Shown here: in pieces, positions 44,790 through 54,021 of the stretch
Numbering within the stretch: the stretch's first letter is position 1
Layout of the letters: the number at the start of each line of letters is the position of its first letter
From: an uncultured Granulosicoccaceae bacterium
Lineage (GTDB): Bacteria; Pseudomonadota; Gammaproteobacteria; Granulosicoccales; Granulosicoccaceae
Assembly (NCBI GenBank): GCA_938007995.1
Contig: CALLLW010000055.1
Span: forward strand, 1 to 63,772
Direction of reading: 5' to 3'
DNA: 63,772 nt
Translations under genes and position numbers: made by a program
The notes under the pieces: generated by a model
Databases searched by the model: none
Seen by the model: only the letters and a program-made list of their open reading frames with translations
What the model was told of the DNA's origin: nothing

Positions 44790-45797
44790 CTACTGCAGAA
44801 CAAACGCCGGGTCACCAGAATAACTGCTGGTGATATTGCGGATATCAAGCCCTGTTACAGGCATAGCAAGTGCATCGCGCACATCTGATCCTGCTATTAC
44901 TCGCCCACCGTTAACCCCGGAAACAAAGTTATTGTCATCCTGAATTACTATTCGGGTGTTGCCCTGCAGCTGTATATCTTCAAAAACGTTAAACTCGGCA
45001 TCATCTTCTATGTACTTGCCACTAAGTACGTATGGACGTAAACAGTCCCAGTCAGAAAGATCCTTATCTTGTCGTGATGCGACAAATATATCGTCACTGA
45101 AACTACCACCCTGAATGGTATTAAAGTTTGCCCCGAGTTCACGCGGGACCCCTCTTTCACCACAGTTACGATACAGAGTGACAGCGGCCAGTGCATTACC
45201 AAAAAAATCACTGTTGCGAATCGTATTGCCCTGTGAGCTGTCTATTGCGATACCTTCACGCTTGTCTTTTCTTTTGTTTCGCTGAGTTTCGAACCAGTCA
45301 CCTGTGTCTTTATCGCGAAAACCATTGAAACTGATCTCGCTGTCTTCAATCGTACTGCCGTGGGTGTTGTACTCCAGGTACAAGCCCATCGCACCGTTGT
45401 CAGAGAGGATGCATTTTCTACAGGTGAAACCACTTGCTTCTGTATCTACAAAGATGCCATGCTGAACATTGTCTGTGATCGTGACGTTCTCAAAAGTCAC
45501 CCCTTGCACACCGCGTGTAATAGTGACTCCACCGTCAAATCGGGCAACCGTTAAATTGCGCACAACCACGTTGTCAGCAGATATCACCAGCCCGACACAG
45601 TCGGTATTACAATCACCATCAATCGTATGACCCTGGCCATCAAAAACGATATTGGGTGTACTTACACGATATTTGGTTTTGAGTACGTCGGCGTCGAGTG
45701 TCAGGTTTGCAGTCAACTCTATTGTCTCATTGACAAAGCGCGGATCTGACGAGCAGGCAGTTAAAAACAGAACGATGGGTAGTAACAACAGGCGCAT
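44790..45797 (-). CDS. Lipoprotein with right-handed beta-helix (NosD/polysaccharide-lyase-like)
   Basis: The lipobox is LTAC (Cys15), followed by SSDPR. The mature part shows repeating parallel-beta-helix rungs: HGIFVDTEASGF, GLYLEYNTHGSTIEDSEISFNG and GIAIDSSQGNTIRNSDFFGN. This fold is typical of pectate-lyase-like enzymes and of periplasmic copper-binding NosD, but I see no catalytic signature. Four or more Cys may form disulfides. It stands alone. Confidence 0.85.
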   Translation of the reverse strand: MRLLLLPIVLFLTACSSDPRFVNETIELTANLTLDADVLKTKYRVSTPNIVFDGQGHTIDGDCNTDCVGLVISADNVVVRNLTVARFDGGVTITRGVQGVTFENVTITDNVQHGIFVDTEASGFTCRKCILSDNGAMGLYLEYNTHGSTIEDSEISFNGFRDKDTGDWFETQRNKRKDKREGIAIDSSQGNTIRNSDFFGNALAAVTLYRNCGERGVPRELGANFNTIQGGSFSDDIFVASRQDKDLSDWDCLRPYVLSGKYIEDDAEFNVFEDIQLQGNTRIVIQDDNNFVSGVNGGRVIAGSDVRDALAMPVTGLDIRNITSSYSGDPAFVLQ

Positions 45798-46111
45798 GGC
45801 ATTCGCTCTCCGATAAGTGGGACGCAGTGTTCCACAAACGATACAAAATAACTCTGGCGAACATCACAAGACTTGCGAGCAACTCAAAATCACTGCCGTA
45901 AAGGCGCTTTAATTTTTATTTATTTCAATCACTTGAATACACTGACAGCGTTTATAACTTCTTGAACGTCATAGCATAAAAGTGTGAAGCCAAAATAACG
46001 AACATCACAGTTTGCCAGATCGTGATTGACGAATTACCTGATTGATTTCTTGTAGAATACCGCATGGCAACACTTGAAACACCGTAATCCAAAACCTGAA
46101 AACAAGTAAAG
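45798..46111. other. Divergent intergenic region, beta-helix lipoprotein / epimerase
   Basis: 314 AT-rich bases that must contain both promoters. I see no additional gene or strong structure. Confidence 0.4.
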
Positions 46112-46951
46112 ATGTCTAAAAAAGTGATCTTCATTGGTTGTGGAAAAGTCGCAACCGGCGCAGCGTTTCTGCTGCATGAGCAAGGCATTGAGGTGCAAGG
46201 AGTCAGAAGGAGTCCGCATAGTCTGCCATCCTACATGCAAGGCTTACCGGCAGATGTATGCGATCCAGCAAGCCTTAAATTCCTGAAGAACTCAACAGCT
46301 GACACAGTTGTGTATTCAGTCACTGCCAGCGGATTTACTGAAGCCGACTATACCGCAGCGTATGTAGACGGCTTAAAAAATACCATCAACGCATGTAACG
46401 CTGATACGGTAAAACGATTATTGTTTGTCTCTTCAACCTCTGTGTACCATCAAAACGACGACAGCTGGGTTAACGAAAACTCTGCCACCAAGCCTACCCG
46501 TTTTAATGGTCAGATCATGCTCGAAGCGGAACGACTGGCAACAAGCAGCGGCAACGCAACATCAGTCAGGTTCAGTGGTATATATGGGCCGGGACGCAAT
46601 AGAATGATAGACCGGGTACGTCAGGGTAAATGTACACCAGAGGATGCAGCAGGCTATACCAACAGAATTCACTCCGATGACTGCTCGGCGGTTATTGCCC
46701 ACTTAGTCACTCGGAACGATCTGCCATCGGTAATTCTGGCCAGTGACTCAAAGCCTGTCAGTACTATTGACGTTGAAACATTCATTGCTAAAAAACTTGG
46801 TATCGAAAAGCGCTATGCAGAAAGCACAGCCAACACTAAACGCATCGCCGGCAGCAAGCAATGTTGCAACCGGCTGCTAATGGACTCAGGTTTCGAGTTT
46901 ACCTACCCGGATTATCAGGCAGGATACTCATCACTGATTGAGTCCTTATAA
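46112..46951 (+). CDS. NAD(P)-dependent epimerase/reductase-like protein
   Basis: The Rossmann motif is GCGKVATGAAFLL (GxGxxxxG type), with SSTSVYHQ and SGIYGPGRNR as in extended SDR enzymes of the YeeZ/NAD-dependent epimerase group. The usual YxxxK catalytic pair is not obvious (an FNGQIMLEAE segment occupies its place), so it may be an atypical reductase. It is 279 residues and cytoplasmic. The start ATG at 46112 is followed by MSKKVIFIG. Confidence 0.8.
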   Translation: MSKKVIFIGCGKVATGAAFLLHEQGIEVQGVRRSPHSLPSYMQGLPADVCDPASLKFLKNSTADTVVYSVTASGFTEADYTAAYVDGLKNTINACNADTVKRLLFVSSTSVYHQNDDSWVNENSATKPTRFNGQIMLEAERLATSSGNATSVRFSGIYGPGRNRMIDRVRQGKCTPEDAAGYTNRIHSDDCSAVIAHLVTRNDLPSVILASDSKPVSTIDVETFIAKKLGIEKRYAESTANTKRIAGSKQCCNRLLMDSGFEFTYPDYQAGYSSLIESL

Positions 46952-46992
46952 AACATCGCATAATAAACCGAAAGGTGGTGGAATAGTGAACG

Positions 46993-48243
46993 CTATGGCA
47001 ACAGACTCTGAAAGCTTGCATACTGATCTCTATCCTCACAGTCTGTTAACAACAGTGTTCCAAGACGTGATGGACTGATCCACGATCGATCAAAACCGGA
47101 CTTTTCAAACCATCCCCATTTTGCGTCACGATCACCACCGTTGTCATCTTCATTGATGTGTAAGTCAAAGCCGAAAGGCTTACCGATTTCAATGCCTGCA
47201 GATTCAAGATTGACGGTAATTTCAACGTCATACGTGCCGGTGGTACCTCCTGCGCGGTGAAAGATTCGCAAATCCTGCGGAATATCACCGGGAAACACAG
47301 GTAACGTATCGTTATCAGGCAGAAGAGTTACCTGGTAGTCGTTGATTCCGTCATAAGATTCGCCTTTACTGTTGTCCCCATCTATGAACAGCTCGACACT
47401 GTCATCGTGCCACGGGAATTCAGAGTCGATAATCACGTTACGTAAGCTGTCGTTTGACACTCTGATTCGAATATAGAGGTTGGTGCCATCGTGCATCACC
47501 CACCACTCAGAGTAACCGGCGCCATCCTGATAGCGAGGCACAGGTGCCAATAACAGATTGTCGATATCATTGCCGCGAGTCTCGTAGTTATAAGTACCGG
47601 CATTCGCCGCTCGACGCCATTCACCAGCCGCGATATTGCCATCGGTGTCGGGTCTTTGTGCTACATACGGCACCAGTACTTCAATTACATCAAGCTCTCT
47701 GCTTCCTTCGAGATCACAAACCCTGGTGCCATCCCAGCCAAAGCCACTGGCTGGAAACGGCACATGAACACCACCGAATAACTGGTTAGCAGCAGTCGTA
47801 CGTGAACGCTCAAAAGTTTCATAACTCACCGACGTAGAGCCGGGATCGACGCAAAAACTATTTGGATACGTAGCGTCGGCAATCACACTGAGGTTGTCAC
47901 TGGTGACCTGCTGATCAGACTGGTCGTCATCGACTGCATTTGAATTTGATGGATCGCCTGACTCGGCAACATTCTCCGTCTGACTGTCCGCGTCGTTGAA
48001 TGACATTGTTTCAAGACTGCTATTCCCGGGTTCGGCGTCGCCGCCATTCGCGCCATTAACAGCCTCGGACTCCGCTTGTAACTGACCGATCTGTTGTAGT
48101 GTGGTCGGCTGAACTACCGTCAGTGCGGGCGGATTATCATTAGAAACACCATTTGCCGAGGTTGTATCTGCACCGCCACAGCTAGCGAGCTGCGCTGCGA
48201 TTGAGAGAGTGATCAGTGTTTTTACGAAGAGCGAATCCATCAT
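46993..48243 (-). CDS. Lipoprotein with CBM9-like carbohydrate-binding domain
   Basis: The signal peptide ends in LASC (Cys23). After a Ser/Asp-rich linker comes a Cys-bounded segment ending in FGWDGTRVC, a diverged relative of the DGDGWGW repeat. Then comes a CBM9-type sandwich (about 195-400) with GNIAAGEWRRA, WWVMHDGTNLYIRIRVSND, DDSVELFIDGDNSKG and the closing WISPSRLGTLLL. Such modules bind sugars. A set of palindromes (48254-48312) sits directly upstream and may be its operator. Confidence 0.85.
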   Translation of the reverse strand: MMDSLFVKTLITLSIAAQLASCGGADTTSANGVSNDNPPALTVVQPTTLQQIGQLQAESEAVNGANGGDAEPGNSSLETMSFNDADSQTENVAESGDPSNSNAVDDDQSDQQVTSDNLSVIADATYPNSFCVDPGSTSVSYETFERSRTTAANQLFGGVHVPFPASGFGWDGTRVCDLEGSRELDVIEVLVPYVAQRPDTDGNIAAGEWRRAANAGTYNYETRGNDIDNLLLAPVPRYQDGAGYSEWWVMHDGTNLYIRIRVSNDSLRNVIIDSEFPWHDDSVELFIDGDNSKGESYDGINDYQVTLLPDNDTLPVFPGDIPQDLRIFHRAGGTTGTYDVEITVNLESAGIEIGKPFGFDLHINEDDNGGDRDAKWGWFEKSGFDRSWISPSRLGTLLLTDCEDRDQYASFQSLLP

Positions 48244-48253
48244 TTTTCATCCA

Positions 48254-48312
48254 AATGTCATGACATTAAGATCACTCTAGCATGTGATCTGATGCATGAC
48301 AATGTCATGACA
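48254..48312. promoter_or_regulatory. Array of palindromes upstream of the CBM9-like lipoprotein
   Basis: AATGTCATGACATT (48254-48267) is a perfect palindrome next to the ribosome binding site, and AATGTCATGACA recurs at 48301-48312, 47 bases away. Between them AGATCAC (48269-48275) and GTGATCT (48284-48290) form a third inverted repeat. Together they look like a multi-site operator for a dimeric regulator, possibly a sugar-responsive repressor. No regulator gene is adjacent. Confidence 0.55.
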
Positions 48313-48527
48313 CCATAAAGATGGAAATCGCGGTTAATCCGCGAGCGTAGTGTGACGTGCAAACTGTGCGGATGAGAGTTGGCCATTGGTTGTATAGCAA
48401 GATGCAGCTCGCAGGCAATGGTTGTTCCCTTTTCAAGAGCTGTAACGCGGCAGCAGGGCCAATGGCAAGCTCCCGCAGGGGCGACGATCAAAGAGACTCA
48501 ATCGTGTAGTTTGTACATCACACTACA

Positions 48528-49244
48528 CTAGATTGCGGCCCCTTCCGGAGGGTCCGCATATTCTGGCTGGCTGAAAAACAACCCGCTTATTCCCTCTTTC
48601 GCACAAGCACTCCTTATCGCTTCGCGCTGTTCGAGCTTTTCGGCCATTTTCCGGATTGCGGCAAAGTTTCCTGCCTTGAAATCCGAACAGCCCTCTACCG
48701 GGTACAACTGAGCCCAGCGAAAACAAACCGCGAGATAGAGATCAACAATAGTTGGTGTATCACCGAACAAATACCTGGCAGATACATCGTATGCCTCATT
48801 CAATACCGTGAAGCGACGATGCATTCGATCCAGCGTTACCTTTGAAAAAGTCAGTAAGGATTGCTCATTCTGACCAGCATACTTTTGCGGATAAAATCTC
48901 TGTCGCAGATCACTGTGTAAAGAGTTACTCAGGTAAAAAAGCCACTTCAAAAACTGTGGTCTTTGCAATTCTTCGGTCGCGACAGTCAGCGCGTGATGAG
49001 CATCTGCCTGCGATAGCAATATGGCTGCAGTCTCAAATACCGGTGCGCCATTGATAATACATACCGGTATCAAACCATCAGGGTTAAGTTGTCGATACTC
49101 AACTGATTGCTGCTGCTTGATACTTCGATCCACCAATACGGTCTGGTAGTCAACTTGCAACTCTTCCAGCAACATCCTGACAATCAACGATGCATTATCC
49201 GGCGCATAATAGAGCGTGACTGGCTGTTTATGGGCTGCTGTCAT
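48528..49244 (-). CDS. Glutathione S-transferase-like protein
   Basis: From ATG at 49244 it has a thioredoxin-like N-domain (VTLYYAPDNASLIVRMLLEEL, NPDGLIPV, and an ETAAILL segment) and a helical C-domain (TPTIVDLYLAVCFRWAQLYP). The frame is open to an ATG at 49274, but that start lies inside the ribH terminator hairpin and encodes hydrophobic residues out of family, so I prefer 49244. Function is probably glutathione conjugation or a non-catalytic role. Confidence 0.88.
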   Translation of the reverse strand: MTAAHKQPVTLYYAPDNASLIVRMLLEELQVDYQTVLVDRSIKQQQSVEYRQLNPDGLIPVCIINGAPVFETAAILLSQADAHHALTVATEELQRPQFLKWLFYLSNSLHSDLRQRFYPQKYAGQNEQSLLTFSKVTLDRMHRRFTVLNEAYDVSARYLFGDTPTIVDLYLAVCFRWAQLYPVEGCSDFKAGNFAAIRKMAEKLEQREAIRSACAKEGISGLFFSQPEYADPPEGAAI

Positions 49245-49267
49245 ATTAAAAACCACAAGCCAGAAAA

Positions 49268-49288
49268 ACAGCACCTTTGCGGTGCTGT
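49268..49288 (-). terminator. Rho-independent terminator after ribH
   Basis: ACAGCACC (49268-49275) pairs with GGTGCTGT (49281-49288) around TTTGC; on the minus strand the hairpin is followed by five T. It ends the ribH transcript and precedes the GST start. Confidence 0.85.
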
Positions 49289-49335
49289 ATTTTCATACTC
49301 TACTCATCAATGCCTGTTATCAACGCCTGACTCAA

Positions 49336-49830
49336 TCAAGCTTGCTTCATCTTTTGCAAACGCTGCATGTTACCCAGCGTTTTTATACAAGCATCAGCAG
49401 CTTCTTTGCCTTTCTTTAAAAAGTGAGTCTTGAAGTAGTTGTGATGTTCATCGTGTTCATGGAAGTGATGCGGTGTCAGCACAACAGATAAAACCGGTAC
49501 TTCACTGTCAAGTGATACCTGCATCATCGCATCAAGCACTGTACGGGCAACAAAGTCGTGCCGGTAAATACCACCGTCAACAATTAACCCGCAGGCAATA
49601 ATGACGTCATATTGACCGGTTTTGGCAAGCAATTTTGCCTGAAGTGGTATTTCGAGGCTTCCGGGCACATCACAGACATCAATCGCGGTGACACCGTGCT
49701 CTGCGACTTTCTCTGTGAATGCAATGCGGGCCTGGCTAACAATATCGTTGTGCCAGCCTGCTTCTATGTAGGCAATTCGGGCGTTACTGAAATCACCGCC
49801 AATTTGCGGTGTGAGTTGTGGCTGATTCAT
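49336..49830 (-). CDS. ribH2: 6,7-dimethyl-8-ribityllumazine synthase, type II
   Basis: The enzyme condenses 5-amino-6-ribitylamino-uracil with 3,4-dihydroxybutanone phosphate. It has YIEAGWHNDIVSQAR, DVPGSLEIPLQAKLL and CGLIVDGGIYRHDFVA, and a His-rich loop TPHHFHEHDEHHNYF typical of RibH2 (decameric type). At 164 residues it is complete. AGGAG precedes the ATG by 7 bases. No other riboflavin gene adjoins it, and it lies under an FMN riboswitch, so it responds to flavin level alone. Confidence 0.93.
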   Translation of the reverse strand: MNQPQLTPQIGGDFSNARIAYIEAGWHNDIVSQARIAFTEKVAEHGVTAIDVCDVPGSLEIPLQAKLLAKTGQYDVIIACGLIVDGGIYRHDFVARTVLDAMMQVSLDSEVPVLSVVLTPHHFHEHDEHHNYFKTHFLKKGKEAADACIKTLGNMQRLQKMKQA

Positions 49831-49901
49831 GGCAGTCTCCTGTGGTTACCAGAATCAGGGCGTGACGGGCACAGCACACGATGCGCTGATTGGAATTCCC
49901 G

Positions 49902-50074
<173 letters not shown>

Positions 50075-50193
50075 CGTGTCAGATTACTCTGACCGCTGCA
50101 GTGTATGTCTATCAGCCGCAGCTTGTAAACCAAAACCGGCAATTTCCGGCAGACAATGACGACTCTGTTGGATCAGCCGACTTACAGGGCAAG

Positions 50194-50991
50194 TCAGGCC
50201 AGAGGCCGGTCAAACAATGACCCGAATTGCGACATTTTTTGTTCACTGCCCGCAAGCCGCAAACAGTGCCACGCCATTGCATGATTAGAAGTAACTACAG
50301 GCAAACCAATAGCATCTTCGATACGATGTACCGCCTCAAGCATTCGAATACTGGTGCACGAGACAAACACACAATCTACCGCTGTCGCTGCAACTAATTG
50401 CTTGATTGATTTCTCCAGACTCGGAATATCGATACGTGCTACCAGCGGATCGAGTGGCTGATTGAAAGAGCCAAATACCGGCACACTGAACCCGGCGTTA
50501 ACAATGTATTGCCGTAGTACATCGTTAACATCACTTCTATACGGTGTAAGCACCGAAATGCGCCTGGCTGATAGTGCCCGAAATGCAGCAAATGCTGCTG
50601 TGATAGGTGTTGTTGGACTGGCGTCCGGCTGGACCTCGGCTATGCGATCAAACACGGTCTGTTCACCAAGCACGGTAGTCGCCGAGGTACATCCGTAAGC
50701 GACCACATCGAGCTTTTCACCAGGCAGAATATTCGCCAGAGCCTGCGGAATTTTCTGCTCCATAGCGGCAAGGCTTTGCGGTGTTATCTCGGGCGAATTA
50801 CCTACCCTGGTTTGATAGGTCGCGATTGCATCATCGGTGAACACCTGACGAAATTCGTAGTCAATAGTGTAGTCTGACGCAAGCACAAGCATGCCGATTT
50901 TTGCCCGATAGCCAATACCATCGCAAAGCTCGTACGGCAGTTGCTCGAGCAATTGCCAGTCCCTTTTGATCGTATCGCTATCGCTCTGCAT
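50194..50991 (-). CDS. Asp/Glu racemase / maleate isomerase-like protein
   Basis: The two-domain fold of the Asp/Glu racemase superfamily is indicated by two Cys loops, AYGCTSATTVLG and FVSCTSIRMLE, with RRISVLTPYRSDVND between them. Related enzymes are maleate cis-trans isomerase, arylmalonate decarboxylase and ectoine-utilisation EutA. The substrate cannot be decided. The RidA gene lies 17 bases upstream on the same strand and is probably co-transcribed. No signal peptide is seen. Confidence 0.85.
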   Translation of the reverse strand: MQSDSDTIKRDWQLLEQLPYELCDGIGYRAKIGMLVLASDYTIDYEFRQVFTDDAIATYQTRVGNSPEITPQSLAAMEQKIPQALANILPGEKLDVVAYGCTSATTVLGEQTVFDRIAEVQPDASPTTPITAAFAAFRALSARRISVLTPYRSDVNDVLRQYIVNAGFSVPVFGSFNQPLDPLVARIDIPSLEKSIKQLVAATAVDCVFVSCTSIRMLEAVHRIEDAIGLPVVTSNHAMAWHCLRLAGSEQKMSQFGSLFDRPLA

Positions 50992-51008
50992 TGCCGAAGT
51001 GTGTAGCG

Positions 51009-51359
51009 CTATACAACAGCGGTAATAGCTATTTCGACAGTAAAGTCAGGCGACGCCAGCTTTGATTCAACACATGCCCGAGTCGGCGTATTACCCGGCG
51101 ACACCCATGCGTCCCAGACTGCATTCATTTCGGCAAAATCACCAATATCAGCAAGCCAGATCGTCGCTGTCAGCAGTTTGCTTTTATCAGAGCCAGCCTC
51201 TGCAAGAAGCTCGTCTATGGCGTTGAGAATATCTTTGGTTTGATCAGTAGCACTTGCACCTTTGGCGTTCTGCGCCACCTGCCCTGCGGTGGACACAATA
51301 CCGTTGTGCACCACTGCCTGACTCATGCGGTCACCGGACTTTATTCTTTGTATTGTCAT
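51009..51359 (-). CDS. RidA/YjgF-family imine deaminase
   Basis: ATG at 51359 gives a 116-residue protein starting TIQRIKSGDRMSQAVVHNG, with the family motif AGQVAQNAKGAS, and TRACVESKLASPDFTVEIAI containing the conserved Arg. RidA hydrolyses reactive enamine/imine intermediates. An earlier start at 51446 would add 29 unrelated residues. It pairs with the racemase-like gene, suggesting detoxification of an amino-acid intermediate. Confidence 0.9.
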   Translation of the reverse strand: MTIQRIKSGDRMSQAVVHNGIVSTAGQVAQNAKGASATDQTKDILNAIDELLAEAGSDKSKLLTATIWLADIGDFAEMNAVWDAWVSPGNTPTRACVESKLASPDFTVEIAITAVV

Positions 51360-51464
51360 TGCTTTTTGTTCCACTGAATGAGTTTTTTGGTAGTCTATCA
51401 CGCTGAACAACAGGGCTGTATCTGCCGCTCTGGTTAAATACCTCATACTTCATAAGGAACTGCC

Positions 51465-51908
51465 ATGCGATACCTGCACACCATGATCCGGATACGCGAT
51501 ATCGATGAATCGCTCGACTTCTGGTGCAACAAGATGGGGCTTGTCGAGACTCGTCGGACAGAACACGAACAAGGCAGATTCACACTGATTTTTCTCGCCG
51601 GTGTCAAAGACGAGTCTCGCGCCAAACAGGAAAACTCACCTGAGCTCGAGCTTACCTACAACTGGGATCCGGAAGACGATCTTGGTAACTCGCGTAACTT
51701 CGGCCACCTGGCGTATAAAGTTGACGACATCTATGCCACCTGCCAGCAGCTGATGGACGCTGGCGTGACGATCAACCGCCCACCACGCGATGGACGCATG
51801 GCATTCGTTGTATCGCCTGACAACATCTCTGTGGAGCTGCTGCAGGAAGGTGAAGCACAGGCACCGGCCGAGCCATGGCTTTCGATGGAAAACACCGGCA
51901 GCTGGTAA
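51465..51908 (+). CDS. gloA: Lactoylglutathione lyase (glyoxalase I)
   Basis: The 147-residue protein opens MRYLHTMIRIRDIDESLDFW and carries the VOC-fold metal ligands: His5, Glu in SPELELTYNW, His in FGHLAYKVDD and Glu in ISVELLQEG. It converts the methylglyoxal-glutathione hemithioacetal to S-lactoylglutathione. gloB follows 51 bases downstream, forming a glyoxalase operon; a Ni-dependent enzyme is likely from the short length. Confidence 0.95.
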   Translation: MRYLHTMIRIRDIDESLDFWCNKMGLVETRRTEHEQGRFTLIFLAGVKDESRAKQENSPELELTYNWDPEDDLGNSRNFGHLAYKVDDIYATCQQLMDAGVTINRPPRDGRMAFVVSPDNISVELLQEGEAQAPAEPWLSMENTGSW

Positions 51909-51959
51909 TCGAGCGCACCACTGGCATTTTGTAAATGATACACAGCAAGGCAAAATATA

Positions 51960-52718
51960 ATGGCAAATCTTCAGTACCATCAGTACCCCTATATGTCAGA
52001 TAACTATGGCGTGCTGGTGCATTGCCCGCAAAGCGGTGATACGGCCAGCATTGACTGTGGTGATGCAGCAGCAACGAATAGCGCACTGCAAACCAAAGGC
52101 TGGAATCTCACGCATATATTTGCCACTCATCATCATGCAGATCACGTGGCTGGCCTGACAACACTCAAAGCAGAACATAACTGCAAAGTGATCGGCCCTG
52201 CCGGTATAAACGGCGTTGATCAGCAGGTATCAGACAATGATCAATTCACTTTTGCAGGTATAGAAGTTCACACACTGCATACGCCCGGTCACACCAAAGA
52301 CATGATCAACTACTATCTGCCTGCAGAGAAAACCGTATTCACCGGTGATACTTTATTTACCCTTGGTTGTGGCAGGCTCTTTGAGGGTGATGCAAAAATG
52401 ATGTGGCACAGTTTGTCAAAGCTTATGCGGCTGCCGCCTGACACGATTGTCTATAGCAGTCATGAATACACTGAGGCGAATGCTGCTTTTGCACTGACTA
52501 TAGATCCGCACAACGGCGCATTGCTGCAACGCGCAGAGAAAATAAAAACGCTGCGTGCGAATAATGAACCGACGGTACCGAGCACACTCGCAGAAGAACT
52601 TGCAACCAATCCTTTCTTGCGAGCGCAGGATCCAGCCATCCGCCAACATCTCGGCCTGGCTGATGCCACAGACGAAGAAGTATTCGCAGAGATTCGTCAG
52701 CGTAAGGACAATTTTTAA
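51960..52718 (+). CDS. gloB: Hydroxyacylglutathione hydrolase (glyoxalase II)
   Basis: The metal-binding motif is THHHADH (56-62), with HTPGHTKD, FTGDTLFTLGCGRLFEG and SSHEYTEAN further on. The C-terminal region (ATNPFLRAQDPAIRQHL) is the glyoxalase II domain that binds glutathione thioesters. It releases D-lactate and glutathione. At 252 residues it is complete. Spacing to gloA suggests co-transcription. Confidence 0.95.
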   Translation: MANLQYHQYPYMSDNYGVLVHCPQSGDTASIDCGDAAATNSALQTKGWNLTHIFATHHHADHVAGLTTLKAEHNCKVIGPAGINGVDQQVSDNDQFTFAGIEVHTLHTPGHTKDMINYYLPAEKTVFTGDTLFTLGCGRLFEGDAKMMWHSLSKLMRLPPDTIVYSSHEYTEANAAFALTIDPHNGALLQRAEKIKTLRANNEPTVPSTLAEELATNPFLRAQDPAIRQHLGLADATDEEVFAEIRQRKDNF

Positions 52719-52734
52719 ACTTTTAAAAAAATAT

Positions 52735-52759
52735 GCCGGATTCTGTCAAAGAGTCCGGC
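52735..52759 (-). terminator. Terminator between gloB and the winged-helix gene
   Basis: GCCGGATTC and GAGTCCGGC form a 9-base-pair stem with one G-T pair. On the minus strand it is followed by AT and seven T, so it ends the winged-helix gene and probably also stops readthrough from gloB. Confidence 0.8.
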
Positions 52760-52767
52760 AGTCAGCG

Positions 52768-53091
52768 TTAACGCTTTTTCGGGGGCGCCTTTTCCGAATA
52801 GACATAATGATCCGGCATCACAAAGCGGACTACCGGAAACAATGGCCACAGTAGATTCATTTTCTGAATCAGCGAGTTCAGCCACGCATCCAGCTTGCGA
52901 TCAGGTACTGAGTCCCCGTCAAACCCGGCCGCCCGCTTAAGCGCATCGCGCGACAACGGCTCCTCCGGGTACCGGATCAACTGCGCGAGAATTTCGTATT
53001 CCAGAGCGGTTAGTGACTCTTCGCGCTGACCCAATGTGGCAGTCAGCTCAAGCTCGTCCAGTCGCGGTGGTAATCGCAGGTAATGACTCAT
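52768..53091 (-). CDS. Stand-alone winged-helix (OmpR-type) DNA-binding protein
   Basis: The 107-residue protein resembles only the effector domain of OmpR/PhoB regulators: SLTALEYEILAQLIRYPEEPLSRDAL, a RKLDAWLNSLIQKMN recognition-helix-like segment and a closing hairpin. No receiver domain is attached. It may act as a constitutive or protein-modulated regulator. Small acidic/basic balance and a lysine-rich tail are seen. The start is ATG at 53091. Confidence 0.75.
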   Translation of the reverse strand: MSHYLRLPPRLDELELTATLGQREESLTALEYEILAQLIRYPEEPLSRDALKRAAGFDGDSVPDRKLDAWLNSLIQKMNLLWPLFPVVRFVMPDHYVYSEKAPPKKR

Positions 53092-53234
53092 GATTGTTAA
53101 ATATTCAATGCTGCCGGGTAATGTCAGAAATCTTCTGTTAGAGACCAGCCTGTAATTGGATTAAGATACCAATGATCGGCACCTTTGGTGCAATATTACT
53201 CACAATGCTCCTCGATTTATAACCATAAACCACA

Positions 53235-53951
53235 GTGACTGCCCGCTACGCCATATATTTTTCTCCAGACGATAATTCAGAACTGGGAATCTATGGTGCC
53301 ACCGTACTGCGTCGCCAGGCTGAAAACGCCAGTGACTGGCTCAATCCAGCCCTGGCAGTGGAGTATCCTGATGCTTCAGGCTCGCCAGATTCACTGGACT
53401 GGGCAGCGCAAATCAAAAAACCGGCGCACTACGGTTTTCACGCCACTATTAAAGCACCTTTTGAGTTGGCTGAAAGTCAATCATCTGACGAGCTGGCTGA
53501 AGATTTAAAACGATTCTGCCAGTCAAAGACAGCGATCACTCTCGTGGGACTCAAGCCAGTACGCTCGTGCAGATATCATTCACTGGCGTTTGATCAACAA
53601 CCATCGGCATTGCCACAGCTCGCAGCGGAGTGTGTTACTCACTTTGAAAAGTATCGTGCCCCACTGACAAACGCAGACATTGAAAGACGCAACCCTGACT
53701 CACTGAAAAAAAGCGAGCGCGAAAATCTGCACCGCTATGGCTATCCTTATATCCTTGAAGATTTCAACTTTCACATGACATTGTCAGGCCAGAACAAAGG
53801 CGATGACGTTGCATACTTCGAATGGCTTTGTGACTTGTACCAGGTGATGGTAGAAAAGCCACCGGTCTTTGATCGACTGTGCGTCTTCCGACAACCGGAC
53901 CGACAGAGCCCTTTTGTCAGAGAAGCTGAATTTTTCTTCGGGCTTACCTGA
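53235..53951 (+). CDS. DUF1045 (2H phosphoesterase-like) protein
   Basis: GTG at 53235 begins TARYAIYFSPDDNSELG, the DUF1045 N-terminus. Two histidine motifs, GFHATIKAPF and FNFHMTLSG, match the HxT/S pair of 2H phosphoesterases. Family members often sit in phosphonate (phn) operons, but no phn gene adjoins this one, so a phosphonate role is not supported by context here. At 238 residues it is complete. Confidence 0.88.
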   Translation: MTARYAIYFSPDDNSELGIYGATVLRRQAENASDWLNPALAVEYPDASGSPDSLDWAAQIKKPAHYGFHATIKAPFELAESQSSDELAEDLKRFCQSKTAITLVGLKPVRSCRYHSLAFDQQPSALPQLAAECVTHFEKYRAPLTNADIERRNPDSLKKSERENLHRYGYPYILEDFNFHMTLSGQNKGDDVAYFEWLCDLYQVMVEKPPVFDRLCVFRQPDRQSPFVREAEFFFGLT

Positions 53952-54021
53952 AACTGTAAGCCCAAAACATTCCCACCAGCACTATCAACAGGCACGGTGC
54001 TGTCAATTGGTCGCAGCTAAC

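Noticed and set aside
49245..49274. Upstream ATG for the GST gene at 49274
   Set aside because: This start lies within the ribH terminator hairpin and adds hydrophobic residues not found in the family; ATG at 49244 is preferred.
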